The notes under the pieces: generated by a model
The model's input: the letters and a program-made list of their open reading frames with translations, nothing else
The model's database searches: none
Told to the model about the DNA's origin: nothing
NCBI GenBank assembly: GCA_005800865.1
Contig: SYEI01000133.1
Location: 1-15,738 of the forward strand
DNA length: 15,738 nt
From: Bacteroidota bacterium
GTDB taxonomy: Bacteria > Bacteroidota > Bacteroidia > B-17B0 > Aurantibacillaceae
Direction of reading: 5' to 3'
Made by a program: the position numbers and the translations under genes
Shown: in pieces, positions 1 to 8,271 of the stretch
Layout of the letters: each line of letters begins with the position of its first letter
Numbering within the stretch: the first letter of the stretch is position 1

Positions 1-2
1 CA

Positions 3-449
3 AAAATATTTATGGGAGATAGTGGCTCGCTTATTATAGGCATGTTTATCTGTGTATTGAGTATTAAATTAATCGAATATCCAATTACTAGATTAAATGA
101 TTTTTGGATTCATATTTCAAAGCCAATCATTGTAATTGCGGCGTTAACTTATCCCTTAACAGATACTTTAAGAATTTTTATTATTAGAGCGGCTAAAGGC
201 CTATCACCATTTGCAGCAGACAGAAACCACTTACATCATCGTTTGTTAGACTGTGGTTATACTCATGTTAAAACGGTGATAATTATTTATGTATATAGCT
301 TTTTAACCGTGACGGCATCTTTACTAAGTTATTACGTTAATCCTAGTTTGTCTTTATTGGCCGTGTTAGCTTGTAGTGGCTTATTTATTTTGTTTGTTCA
401 ATTATCATATAAGTCGGCTCAAAGAAAAAAATTGTATAAGTCAGAGTAA
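3..449 (+). CDS. WecA/MraY-family undecaprenyl-phosphate sugar-1-phosphate transferase (C-terminal part)
   Basis: The open frame runs in from the left edge (codons for K-I-F precede the first ATG at 12), so this is the 3' end of a gene and not a complete 145-residue protein. Seen: the KIFMGDSGSL motif with the family's conserved Asp, a P-x-x-D-x-x-R segment (Asp at residue 51 counted from the ATG), and PFAADRNHLHHRL at about 67-78, the His-rich cytoplasmic loop typical of the WecA/TagO branch. Hydrophobic segments lie near 7-21, 36-58, 86-108 and 112-132. Known for the family: these integral membrane enzymes move a sugar-1-phosphate (often GlcNAc-1-P) from a UDP-sugar to undecaprenyl phosphate, the first step of O-antigen, capsule or wall-polymer synthesis. 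The HLHHR loop argues for WecA-like rather than true MraY. The donor sugar cannot be read from this fragment. The next gene starts 2 bp after the stop, which suggests one operon for surface polysaccharide. Confidence 0.88.
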   Translation, partial: KIFMGDSGSLIIGMFICVLSIKLIEYPITRLNDFWIHISKPIIVIAALTYPLTDTLRIFIIRAAKGLSPFAADRNHLHHRLLDCGYTHVKTVIIIYVYSFLTVTASLLSYYVNPSLSLLAVLACSGLFILFVQLSYKSAQRKKLYKSE

Positions 450-451
450 CA

Positions 452-2074
452 TTGAACAGTAAGATTTACATAAGTTGGTTACCAAGAAAATGGAGCATAG
501 TAGCAATACTATTTGTTTCTTCGTTATGTATGTCTGCACAAAACGACCCACAAGCTCAAAATGTTTTCATCAATCAAGAAACGCAACAAACTATAGATAC
601 TTGGGATATCATAAATCCAAGTTTCGAATTCCATTCTTCATTTAAGCCTTTTCTTTCATCTACTCTGCAAGATTTTTCAGATACTGCAATTGGTTATTTA
701 CACTATCCTATCAGAAATTTCTTTTTAAGTAAAACCTATAACGAAGGGCCAAACAAACATAATCAGTACAATGTTCAAGTGTTGCCAATTATTGATTTAC
801 AAGGCGGCTACGATATGTTATCTTCAAAATTTGTTTCTGAAACGTTTGGAGGTGCTCACGCTAAACTTAATATTAATAACGACTTTACGTTTGCATTAAC
901 TGCTATTGGCGGAAGAGTAACTTATCCAGGCTTTATTGATACCGTGGTTCAATCCACAGGGTTAATACCAGGATTAGGAAGAGCATTTAATAACAAAGAT
1001 GGGAGTTATAGTTTTTCTAATATAACGGGCTATGTTTCCTATAGCCCAAATAAAATATTTAATTTTCAGGCAGGCAACGATAAACATTTTGTTGGCGATG
1101 GCCATCGTTCATTATTATTATCGGATTTTGCTACAGCTAATCCTTATTTGGGTATTAATGCTAACATCTGGCGCATCCAATATAACGTTTGGTATTCTTG
1201 GATGAGAGATTTTTCGAGATACGACGGTTCGCAAAAAAGTATGCAAAACAAGTACGGAACTTTTCACTACTTAAGTTTTAATGCTCTAAAAAACTTGAAT
1301 ATTTCTTTTTTTGAAAATGTTATTTGGCAAGGCACTGATACTAATCGCGTACGAACGTTTGATGTGAATTATTTAAATCCAATTGTGTTTTATCGTCCAC
1401 AAGAGTATTCGGTTGGATCTCCAGACAACTCTATGATGGGATTAAATGCGTCATTTAAAGTATTTAAAAGTTTAAAAATATACGCACAAGCAGTGGCAGA
1501 TGAATTTTTCTTTAAAGAGCTTAGAAAACGCAATGGTTGGTGGGCAAATAAACAAGGTTGGCAATTTGGTGCAAAATATGTGAATGCATTTAAAGTAAAA
1601 GGGCTTTCGTTGCAAGTGGAATATAATCAAGTACGACCTTACACCTACACGCATGGAAGTGTGCAACAAAATTACACGCATTATGGCCAGGCATTAGCAC
1701 ATCCTTTTGGCGCAAATTTTAAGGAGTATTTAGCTTTTGCAAGTTACAGGGCAAATCGTTGGATGTTAAGTTTTCAAGGAGTTTCTGCTGTGATTGGTAT
1801 GGATGCATTTGGATCTAATTTAGGACAAAATGTTTTTGTAAGCTATGTTACTAGGCCTTTTGAGTACGGTCATAAAACAACACAAGGTAATAAGTTGAAA
1901 TTTATGCAGAGTGACATTAAGTTTACATACTATGTGATTCCACAAATGAATTTGAGAGTAGAGTTGGGATATATACAAAGAAGTATAAAAGATGATTTAG
2001 GGTATGAACTGCAATCTCCTTACATCTATTTTGGGGTAAAAACAAGTATACATAATTTTTATAGAGATTATTAA
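452..2074 (+). CDS. Wzi/RemB-like outer-membrane beta-barrel protein (capsule assembly / gliding-associated)
   Basis: 540 residues from a TTG start. No ATG occurs in frame before Met27, and only the TTG start gives a full signal peptide: R12/K13, a hydrophobic core at 14-28 and probable signal peptidase I cleavage after MSA (29). The mature chain alternates short hydrophobic and polar stretches and ends in aromatic residues, as expected for a beta barrel. Motifs recalled from Bacteroidota RemB / Caps_assemb_Wzi proteins are present: FQAGNDKHFVGDGHRSLLLSD (206-225), NPIVFYRPQEYS (309-320), and a segment around 395-425 running from RPYTYTHG through NYTHYGQ to AHPFGANFKE. Known: Wzi is an outer-membrane lectin that organises capsule, and RemB is a surface protein linked to gliding in Flavobacterium johnsoniae. 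Inferred: it handles the polysaccharide whose synthesis begins with the upstream transferase. The split between capsule and motility roles is uncertain. Confidence 0.75.
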   Translation: MNSKIYISWLPRKWSIVAILFVSSLCMSAQNDPQAQNVFINQETQQTIDTWDIINPSFEFHSSFKPFLSSTLQDFSDTAIGYLHYPIRNFFLSKTYNEGPNKHNQYNVQVLPIIDLQGGYDMLSSKFVSETFGGAHAKLNINNDFTFALTAIGGRVTYPGFIDTVVQSTGLIPGLGRAFNNKDGSYSFSNITGYVSYSPNKIFNFQAGNDKHFVGDGHRSLLLSDFATANPYLGINANIWRIQYNVWYSWMRDFSRYDGSQKSMQNKYGTFHYLSFNALKNLNISFFENVIWQGTDTNRVRTFDVNYLNPIVFYRPQEYSVGSPDNSMMGLNASFKVFKSLKIYAQAVADEFFFKELRKRNGWWANKQGWQFGAKYVNAFKVKGLSLQVEYNQVRPYTYTHGSVQQNYTHYGQALAHPFGANFKEYLAFASYRANRWMLSFQGVSAVIGMDAFGSNLGQNVFVSYVTRPFEYGHKTTQGNKLKFMQSDIKFTYYVIPQMNLRVELGYIQRSIKDDLGYELQSPYIYFGVKTSIHNFYRDY

Positions 2075-2083
2075 TTTGTTGTA

Positions 2084-2434
2084 ATGGAACAATCGTTAGA
2101 TAACTTCTTTCTCAAAATTCCTGAGCCTCAACAATCAACTTTACTGTTTCTTCGTCAGTTTTTAATAGAAGAAATAAAGCTTGAAGAAAGTTGGAAGTTT
2201 AACACCCCATTTTATTATTACAAAGGAAAATGGTTTTGTTATCTATCATACAGCGCCAAAAGGAAACATGAAATTTATATTGGATTTGTGAGAGGCTATC
2301 AAATTGAATATCCCAATTTAGTGGGTGAGGGTAGAAAACAAATTAAAGTATATCGCATCAATCCTGAAAAAGATATTGATATAAGGGCACTCAAAAAAAT
2401 CACGGACTTACTTAAAAAACTTTATGAGTATTAA
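2084..2434 (+). CDS. DUF1801 domain-containing protein
   Basis: 116 residues from an ATG 9 bp after the preceding stop. The composition and the order of segments fit the DUF1801 (YdhG-like) fold: an N-terminal helix pair, then ESWKFNTPFYYYKGKWFCY (about 35-53), where a conserved Trp/Lys precedes a P-F-x-Y-x-G-K strand turn, then a beta strand EIYIGFVRG (63-71), and a C-terminal helix rich in Lys and Leu. It lacks a signal peptide and membrane segments, so it is probably cytoplasmic. The family is widespread and its biochemical function is not settled. The short spacing implies co-transcription with the polysaccharide genes, but such small DUF1801 genes are often carried along without a shared function. 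It is the last gene of the plus-strand run and ends inside the hairpin at 2433-2467. Confidence 0.75.
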   Translation: MEQSLDNFFLKIPEPQQSTLLFLRQFLIEEIKLEESWKFNTPFYYYKGKWFCYLSYSAKRKHEIYIGFVRGYQIEYPNLVGEGRKQIKVYRINPEKDIDIRALKKITDLLKKLYEY

Positions 2435-2467
2435 ATTGTATTACAAATTACTTTTGTAATACAATTT
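2433..2467. terminator. Bidirectional intrinsic-type terminator between convergent genes
   Basis: A perfect 15-bp inverted repeat, aaattgtattacaaa (2433-2447) and tttgtaatacaattt (2453-2467), is separated by the 5-nt loop ttact. On the plus strand the right arm runs into a T tract (2465-2469). On the minus strand the arm is followed by a shorter AT-rich run. The plus gene's TAA (2432-2434) overlaps the left arm, and the minus gene's stop (2448-2450) lies in the loop, so the last codons of the minus gene form one arm. The stem is AT-rich, so its strength comes from length rather than GC content. The position between facing genes makes a shared terminator the simplest reading. Confidence 0.8.
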
Positions 2468-5400
2468 TTCTCACTGTTTTTTCGCCATCTATATTTTTTG
2501 CTTCAATAAAATATAATCCCGACTTAAGATAAGATAAGTCAAGGATGATTTTATTATCTATTATAGAGAAAGGCACCTCAATTTTTTTGCCAGTAATATC
2601 CATTAATGAATAAGATTCTGTAGAGATAGTTGTATTATTTTTAAAATCTATTGTTAGCAAACTATTTGTAGGATTGGGATAAATACTAATATTATCGAAA
2701 GTATCGAAGCCTCCATTAGTGACAGAACAAATTGGCGAATATTCATATGTTCCATCAATGTCAACACTTTTTAAACGATAATATGAAATATCTTTTAAGG
2801 CATGTTCATCTATGAAGCTATAGTTTTTAATTGAAAGACTATTGCCAGCTGCTATTACATTACCAATAGTTTGGTAATTTATAGCATCAGTTGATCGTTC
2901 TATAGAAAAGTAGTGGCTGTTTAATTCAGTTGCTGTTTTCCAATTTAGCTGTATTGTATTTGGATTAATTAAATTACAATTAAAATCAATTAATTCAATT
3001 GGAAGTGGACTTGCAGCGGGATCTATAGTGCCAATCGTATAAAAATAATTGGTTGTAATGTTTGATCCATCAACGTTAAACAAAACTCTATCTCCAGCTG
3101 TACTTACTGTTGTGCTTGGAACTATGCTGAAAGTACCAGCTGCCGAGCTTCTGTATAATAATACATAATTTGAAGCTACACCAGGTCCAGCCCCAGCCCC
3201 ATAGTCACTATAATCAAAAAAGATAGTCATTAGTCCATTATTTGAACCAATATCTGTTTTATTTACGTACCAATCATTTGTCCAACGAAGAAGCACTGTA
3301 ACTGGCAGATTAGAAGCAGAAGTAAATGGAGTGGCGAAACAATTCATTCCGTATGTAAGATAGTCACCATTGTCTTTTAAAAATGCGGTTGCGGCAGTAG
3401 TTACCGAAACACCCATTCCACTAGTGCTCCTCGTTCCAGCAACACTATCCGTTGCACTTTCTCTTCCTACACCATTTACATAATAGATATAGCTTGTTGA
3501 AGTTGGTGGGGTGTATTTACCGTTTGAAATAGCAATGCCATAAAATGCACTTTGGTTGGTTTCTAGTAGCGTTCTTCTGGTGGTGTTCAAAGCGGAATAA
3601 TACATGCCAAATTCAGACATTTTGCCTGTAAGAGCCTCACTTGTTTCACAGCAGGTATTTATGCTCTGTAATAATCTTATGGCATTAAAATTAAAGCTAG
3701 ATCCATCGCCTTGCGTGGCAGATCCTGTACCATTATTAAACAACTGGCGATTGCTTCCATCAAAGCGTCCCGACAAAATCAGTGGCGCGCCAACTACAAA
3801 AGAAGTAGCAGGATTTACACCACTTCTTTCAAACACAAATTGATTCGTGTTTCTTTGATTGATATTAAAATAACTGCTGTTGCTCCAATCCTGCGTATTC
3901 AGTGCAGCGTTACCCACAGAGACTACTCTTAAATTACTAGATGAGTTGATGTCCGACCTTAAAACCGAATTAACCGTTAAAGGCGCTCCTGTATAAGCAG
4001 TTGTAAATGTTGCGGTTAAATTAGTTTGCAAAGCATTCGTTCCTTGCATGGCAGGCCATGTAGATGAACCATTAAGGCGAACAATATTTCCTGCATTTAC
4101 AATCTGTGGCTGCCGGGTGGTGGCACCGGTTTGGGATAAATTGATTCCATTTCCACTTTGATCATACCAAATAGAAACATACGCACTAGGTGGCGTTATA
4201 GGTAGTGCAGGAGGAACAGAAGGCCCACTAATTCTGTAATAAGCCGATTGTCCATATTCTATGTATTGCCTGTCAGTTGCCGATAAAGCTGTACTAAAGT
4301 AAATGAGTTCCTGAATATCTCCATTATGACCTTGAGTATTAGCAGTTGGTATGGTACCAATAGCAAATTCTCCCGCAGTAATATTCATGGCAGCCGGTGC
4401 GCCAATATTGGTCATTGCTTGTGAGGTGCCGTTAATCCATTGCGTTAAAGCCGGTAAAGATGTTCCTGGTAAAATTTGGGATGAAATATACCAAGTATTG
4501 GTGTTTAGCAAAGAGCTTCCAACCGTACCAGCACCTTGGTTTTCCACACCATATCTACCTTGGGTGGCACTGTTAAAGGCAAACCAGGCTCCGTATCTTC
4601 TTCCTCCGCCTGCATTATCCCCCCAGCCAAACAGTTCTCCGCCGGGGTTTGCAAGGCCTCTTGCTCTCCAAACACAAGAGGTGCTTAACGGTTGAGTTGT
4701 AAGAAAAAATGCATTTTTAAGATAGGTGCCATTAAAGAATATGGAGGGTCTGTTAGATGAGTTCTTTTCTATCACTCCTGCATTCATAATTCTTGGTTGT
4801 AAACCAGCTGTTGCTTGGGTGGCATGTCGGTTATTTCCGCTCTGGTCGTACCAAGTGGTAACAAATGCACTTGCAGCTCCAGCTGGAATTGTTCCCAAAG
4901 CAATACCACTAATATTATAATACTGTCCTTGTGTCCATTCTAAAAAAGCTCTATCTGTTGAAGAAGGTAAGGTACCAAAAGTTACTATTTCCGAAATCCA
5001 TCCATCTAATCCAGTAACCCCGTCATTTCTGGCGCCAATATTTAATGGTCTGTTTACATCTACATGTGTAGCAGCAGCAGCAGAATTTAAAATAGAGGTA
5101 CTGTTTAAAAATGCTGTTTTATTTCCTGCTAGTTGGGTTTGAAAAGTCCAGGCGCCTAGAGATTGTGCCGCATTAAAATTTTGTGATGTAGTAAAAAATG
5201 TTGCCCCTGTTCCATTACCAACAATCAAATTATTATTATAAAAATCTAATGGACCAGGAAAGTTATTGTTTGTGGGTACGCCAGTTTTACTAACAATTGC
5301 GTTATAGGTTAAATTAGTGTTGACTTTTGCAACGCCATTAAAACAAGCGGCAGCATCAAAGACATCAAAATTTGCAGTTGCTAAACCAGATGACAAACCT

Positions 5401-6164
5401 AAAAACCTCAATGCAGGAACACCATTTTGCCTTTCAATAACACCCGCATTTATAATTCTGGGTTGATTTGCAGCCGTTGCTTGAGTGGCGTTTCTTACAT
5501 TACCACTTTGATCAAACCAAGTTGTTACAAAACCATTACTAGCCCCTACAAATGTTTTAAGAGCAGTAGTATCTAAGTCTCCATTTGTTGTAAATCCTAT
5601 ATTTGAAGTAGTATTGTCACTACTTCTGCGCACAGTGATAGCATTTCCAACATATGAACAGCTTAATTTTCGTAAACTAAAAGCTGCCGCTGCTGAGGAT
5701 GCAATCGCACTTAAAGGGTTAGAAGCCATTACAAATGTTTTAAGAGTTATAGTATCTAAATCCCCATTTGAATTAAACCCAATATCTCTTGTAGCATTAT
5801 CGCATGAACGACGAATGTTGATAGCGTTTCCAGAATAGGCACATCTCAATTTTCTTAAACTGTAAGCTCCTTGAGCTGAAGGTGTAATGGCGCTTAACGG
5901 GTTTGGAACAAGTACAAAATTTCTTAATGCTGTTGTATCCAAATCACCACAAGCTGTAAAACCAATGTTAGTAGTGGCATTGTCGCAATCTCTGCGTACT
6001 TGAATAGCGTTGCCTGTGTAAGTGGAAACGGTCTTTCTTAAACTATAGGATGCGGCAGCATTATAACTTACTTGAGATGTAAAATTTAAGGCACAAAAGA
6101 ATATAATAAAAAATATAACGAGCCTTTTACAAAAAGACGGGCGTAGATTAAACATCATAAGCAT
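2448..6164 (-). CDS. Large secreted repeat protein with arabinofuranosidase/LamG-like modules and T9SS type A sorting domain
   Basis: 1238 residues. The start MLMMFNLRPS precedes K/R residues and a strongly hydrophobic core (15-29), a signal peptide. Three tandem 61-residue units follow (36-96, 97-157, 158-207) with the core S-L-R-K ... G-N-A-I-x-V/I-R-R ... D-N-x-T ... D-I/N-I-G-F ... G-D-L-D-T. Three longer modules begin with W-F/Y-D-Q-S-G-N at 216, 438 and 666, and end in E-x-x-Q-x-x-Y-Y-x-I-S-like helices near 409-419, 636-647 and 868-877; the intervening parts look like concanavalin-type (LamG) beta sandwiches. A section with FLKDNGDYLTYG (928-939) and an FnIII-like region (about 1057-1150) precede the C-terminal type A signal, starting ISIYPNPTNS at 1159 and ending in KIVLQK. 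The R-R-x-x-D plus D-Q-S-G pattern resembles the catalytic-domain framework of fungal GH54 arabinofuranosidase, but activity is not shown. Likely a cell-surface carbohydrate-binding or adhesive protein delivered by T9SS. It is probably transcribed alone. Confidence 0.85.
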   Translation of the reverse strand: MLMMFNLRPSFCKRLVIFFIIFFCALNFTSQVSYNAAASYSLRKTVSTYTGNAIQVRRDCDNATTNIGFTACGDLDTTALRNFVLVPNPLSAITPSAQGAYSLRKLRCAYSGNAINIRRSCDNATRDIGFNSNGDLDTITLKTFVMASNPLSAIASSAAAAFSLRKLSCSYVGNAITVRRSSDNTTSNIGFTTNGDLDTTALKTFVGASNGFVTTWFDQSGNVRNATQATAANQPRIINAGVIERQNGVPALRFLGLSSGLATANFDVFDAAACFNGVAKVNTNLTYNAIVSKTGVPTNNNFPGPLDFYNNNLIVGNGTGATFFTTSQNFNAAQSLGAWTFQTQLAGNKTAFLNSTSILNSAAAATHVDVNRPLNIGARNDGVTGLDGWISEIVTFGTLPSSTDRAFLEWTQGQYYNISGIALGTIPAGAASAFVTTWYDQSGNNRHATQATAGLQPRIMNAGVIEKNSSNRPSIFFNGTYLKNAFFLTTQPLSTSCVWRARGLANPGGELFGWGDNAGGGRRYGAWFAFNSATQGRYGVENQGAGTVGSSLLNTNTWYISSQILPGTSLPALTQWINGTSQAMTNIGAPAAMNITAGEFAIGTIPTANTQGHNGDIQELIYFSTALSATDRQYIEYGQSAYYRISGPSVPPALPITPPSAYVSIWYDQSGNGINLSQTGATTRQPQIVNAGNIVRLNGSSTWPAMQGTNALQTNLTATFTTAYTGAPLTVNSVLRSDINSSSNLRVVSVGNAALNTQDWSNSSYFNINQRNTNQFVFERSGVNPATSFVVGAPLILSGRFDGSNRQLFNNGTGSATQGDGSSFNFNAIRLLQSINTCCETSEALTGKMSEFGMYYSALNTTRRTLLETNQSAFYGIAISNGKYTPPTSTSYIYYVNGVGRESATDSVAGTRSTSGMGVSVTTAATAFLKDNGDYLTYGMNCFATPFTSASNLPVTVLLRWTNDWYVNKTDIGSNNGLMTIFFDYSDYGAGAGPGVASNYVLLYRSSAAGTFSIVPSTTVSTAGDRVLFNVDGSNITTNYFYTIGTIDPAASPLPIELIDFNCNLINPNTIQLNWKTATELNSHYFSIERSTDAINYQTIGNVIAAGNSLSIKNYSFIDEHALKDISYYRLKSVDIDGTYEYSPICSVTNGGFDTFDNISIYPNPTNSLLTIDFKNNTTISTESYSLMDITGKKIEVPFSIIDNKIILDLSYLKSGLYFIEAKNIDGEKTVRKIVLQK
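5544..6059 (-). repeat. Three tandem 61-codon repeats in the head of the T9SS type A protein
   Basis: In the encoded protein the S-L-R-K core falls at residues 41, 102 and 163, an exact 61-residue (183-bp) period. Units 1 and 2 end in the same V/A-x-N-P-L-S-A-I linker. Unit 3 instead runs on into the first W-F-D-Q-S-G-N module. The units are clearly related but diverged at the DNA level, so the duplication is not recent. Only the first part of the usual arabinofuranosidase-like domain is repeated, without its D-Q-S-G partner. Confidence 0.85.
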
Positions 6165-6177
6165 TTGTATTTTAGTT

Positions 6178-6207
6178 AAATAAGTAAAAATAAGTAAAAA
6201 TAAGTAA
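6178..6207. repeat. 10-bp tandem repeat (3 copies) upstream of the large secreted protein
   Basis: Three exact head-to-tail copies of aaataagtaa occupy 30 bp, ending 14 bp from the ATG (minus strand) of the 1238-residue protein. Read in the gene's direction it is TTACTTATTT repeated. It therefore sits in the 5' untranslated region or core promoter. The period is close to one helical turn. A role in spacing, DNA bending or translation is possible but not shown. Confidence 0.85.
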
Positions 6208-6229
6208 AACTTACAAAAGAAAGGTTTTG

Positions 6230-6252
6230 TTAATCAGATTAACCCTGATTAA
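6230..6252 (-). terminator. Short inverted repeat, possible terminator or operator
   Basis: ttaatcag (6230-6237) and ctgattaa (6245-6252) form an 8-bp perfect stem with a 7-nt loop. It lies 28 bp beyond the stop of the HD phosphodiesterase and 66 bp upstream of the start of the large secreted protein. In the direction of transcription it is followed by caaaacc rather than a U tract, so it is weak as an intrinsic terminator. A regulator binding site is an equal alternative. Confidence 0.35.
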
Positions 6253-6279
6253 TTTTAAGATTATATAATTAAAGCCAGA

Positions 6280-8271
6280 TTACCTTGGATATTCTATTCT
6301 TACATGATATATATTCATCAATCGTTTTTTAAATATTTTTTTAATCTGATTGATATCTCTGAATGTAATATCAGCATTCATAAATTGATTTTCGTTTATT
6401 TGATGATTGATAATTCTATCTACTAACTCATCAATGGCAATGGCATCATATTTTTTTAAACTACGCGACGAAGCCTCAACACCATCTGCCATCATTAATA
6501 TGGCGGTTTCTTTACTAAAAGGAATTGGACCAGGATATCTAAATAAATCTTCGTTAATTATTTCTCCTTCGTGTTCTTTTTTATAGTTGTATAAGAAATA
6601 CCTTGTAGTTGTTGTACCGTGATGTGTTCGGATAAAATCGATCACGGTTTCCGGCAGTTTATTTTCCTTGGCAATTTCTACACCCTTAATTACATGACCA
6701 ATAATAATTTGCGCACTTTCCTCTGCAGATAAATCTTCGTGTGGGCTGACCTCACCAACTTGATTTTCGGTAAAAAAACGAGGGTTACTCATTTTTCCAA
6801 TGTCGTGATACATAGCACCAGTTCTTACTAGCAAAGCATTGCCGCCAATTTTATAACACGCCTCTTCAGCTAAATTTGCTACTTGTAATGAGTGTTGAAA
6901 GGTGCCAGGAATTTTTTGTGAAAGTTGACGCAACAAGGGGGAATTTAAATCGCACAATTCTAGTAAGGTAAAGTCAGATACAAAACCAAATAATTTTTCA
7001 AATATATAGATGAGAGGAAATGAAAATAAGACACATACACTGCTTAATAAAAATGGTACATAACTTTGAATATTACTAATGGCTAACGGGGTATTATTTA
7101 TTAAATGGTAGGCCACAAATGCCAACACGTAGAACACAAAAGTAAGTAAGGCCGACACAAATAATTTAGAGCGCTTGCCCATATCAGCTACACTAAATAT
7201 GGTTCCTATACCAGCAATGAGCTGTATAAATACGAATTCGAATTTATCGGGGGTAAAAAAAGCGCATATTAAAATGATATTTAAAAAATTAAATAGAGAA
7301 GTTCGGCTATCAAAGAAAACCCGAATCAATATGGGCACTAAACAAAATGGAACGGCGTATATGTAGTTAACATTGTATTTTGCAACAATGCTTGTAATAA
7401 TAATTATTAGTAGAATAATTAAAAATATGAATGTAACCTGTGTGTTTTGACTAAATATAGATTTTCGGAAAAACGCTAAAAACAGCATCATGATCCCTAA
7501 TACTAAAATACAAGCCAAAAATTGCCCTACAATAATGGATAGTTGAGTGGTTTCAATTTCTTGTTCAGATAATGCTAAGTGATAGCTTTTTAAAATCTGT
7601 GTTTGTTCTTCTGTTACGACATCGTTTTTGCGTAACAATACATCGCCTTTTTCAATTTTAGATTTATAAATGTAATTTACTTCAGGCTCTTCGGTAGCCA
7701 TTTCATTTGATAGTATTTCATCATAAACGATGTTGGGTTTTATCTCTCCTAAAAGTTGTGTTACAATTGTAGCGTCTTTAATTTGTAGCGATAATATTTG
7801 ATTTAATTTTTCCTTGTCAAACAACGTCTGTTTCCTTGTTAAAGCAACTTCGTTATTACTAACAACATACATCACAGAATCTTGAAAAACCTTGCTTTCA
7901 TTAGAAAAGTAAATGCCAACTTCATAAATACTATCTAATACTAATTTTGCAGTTACCGCTTTATGATGTGGTAATTCCGTTAATTTCGAAATTAAAGAAT
8001 TTATATTGCTCGATGTTTTTTTAAAGTATACAATTTGTTTTGATAGTTCTTTTTTTTCAGTTGTTAACTCGGCATTAGTTTTCTTTACCAGAAAATCGAT
8101 AGAAGATATTAGATCATTATTTAACCATACATCTCCTACGTTAACCTGATTTATTTGCGAAGAATTATTTTTTGGAAGTAGATATGTGCAAACGGCTACG
8201 CAAAAGGCAAATACTATCCCTTTATACCAAAGCGCGTGTTTGTCTCTTATTTTAGTAAATAGTATGTTCAC
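6280..8271 (-). CDS. PgpH-type 7TM-HD domain phosphodiesterase (probable c-di-AMP hydrolase)
   Basis: 663 residues, close to the family's usual 700. The start is GTG (8269-8271), directly preceded in frame by TAA, so nothing longer is possible. Order: TM1 (about 17-32); a periplasmic/extracytoplasmic 7TMR-HDED-like domain (about 40-240), including the K-G-D-V-L-L segment near 208; seven further hydrophobic segments between about 246 and 425; then a cytoplasmic HD domain. Visible metal-site residues are H460 (GTFQHS), H489-D490 (HDIGK), H526 (GHV), H550-H551 (THHG) and D596 (MMADGVEAS). Their spacing closely matches what I recall for Listeria PgpH. Known: this family hydrolyses c-di-AMP to pApA and adjusts turgor, potassium and envelope homeostasis. 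The HD core is intact, so an active enzyme is expected. It is on the same strand as the flanking exoprotein genes, with 115 and 82 bp gaps, so co-transcription is possible but not evident. Confidence 0.9.
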   Translation of the reverse strand: MNILFTKIRDKHALWYKGIVFAFCVAVCTYLLPKNNSSQINQVNVGDVWLNNDLISSIDFLVKKTNAELTTEKKELSKQIVYFKKTSSNINSLISKLTELPHHKAVTAKLVLDSIYEVGIYFSNESKVFQDSVMYVVSNNEVALTRKQTLFDKEKLNQILSLQIKDATIVTQLLGEIKPNIVYDEILSNEMATEEPEVNYIYKSKIEKGDVLLRKNDVVTEEQTQILKSYHLALSEQEIETTQLSIIVGQFLACILVLGIMMLFLAFFRKSIFSQNTQVTFIFLIILLIIIITSIVAKYNVNYIYAVPFCLVPILIRVFFDSRTSLFNFLNIILICAFFTPDKFEFVFIQLIAGIGTIFSVADMGKRSKLFVSALLTFVFYVLAFVAYHLINNTPLAISNIQSYVPFLLSSVCVLFSFPLIYIFEKLFGFVSDFTLLELCDLNSPLLRQLSQKIPGTFQHSLQVANLAEEACYKIGGNALLVRTGAMYHDIGKMSNPRFFTENQVGEVSPHEDLSAEESAQIIIGHVIKGVEIAKENKLPETVIDFIRTHHGTTTTRYFLYNYKKEHEGEIINEDLFRYPGPIPFSKETAILMMADGVEASSRSLKKYDAIAIDELVDRIINHQINENQFMNADITFRDINQIKKIFKKRLMNIYHVRIEYPR

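Noticed and set aside
452..560. Lipoprotein signal in the Wzi/RemB-like protein
   Set aside because: The sequence before Cys26 (S-S-L-C) does not fit a lipobox, and a signal peptidase I site (MSA) follows directly.
3604..4920. Plus-strand open frames opposite the large secreted protein, and similar ones opposite the other exoprotein genes
   Set aside because: They are short, lack recognisable domains and lie wholly opposite well-supported genes; low-complexity Thr/Asn/Gly coding readily leaves the opposite strand open.
2448..6164. Active arabinofuranosidase enzyme
   Set aside because: Only scaffold motifs are recognisable and they are split and multiplied among modules; I cannot place a full catalytic pair, so only a fold-level resemblance is claimed.
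6178..6207. CRISPR-like repeat
   Set aside because: The 10-bp units are directly head to tail with no spacers and no cas genes nearby.
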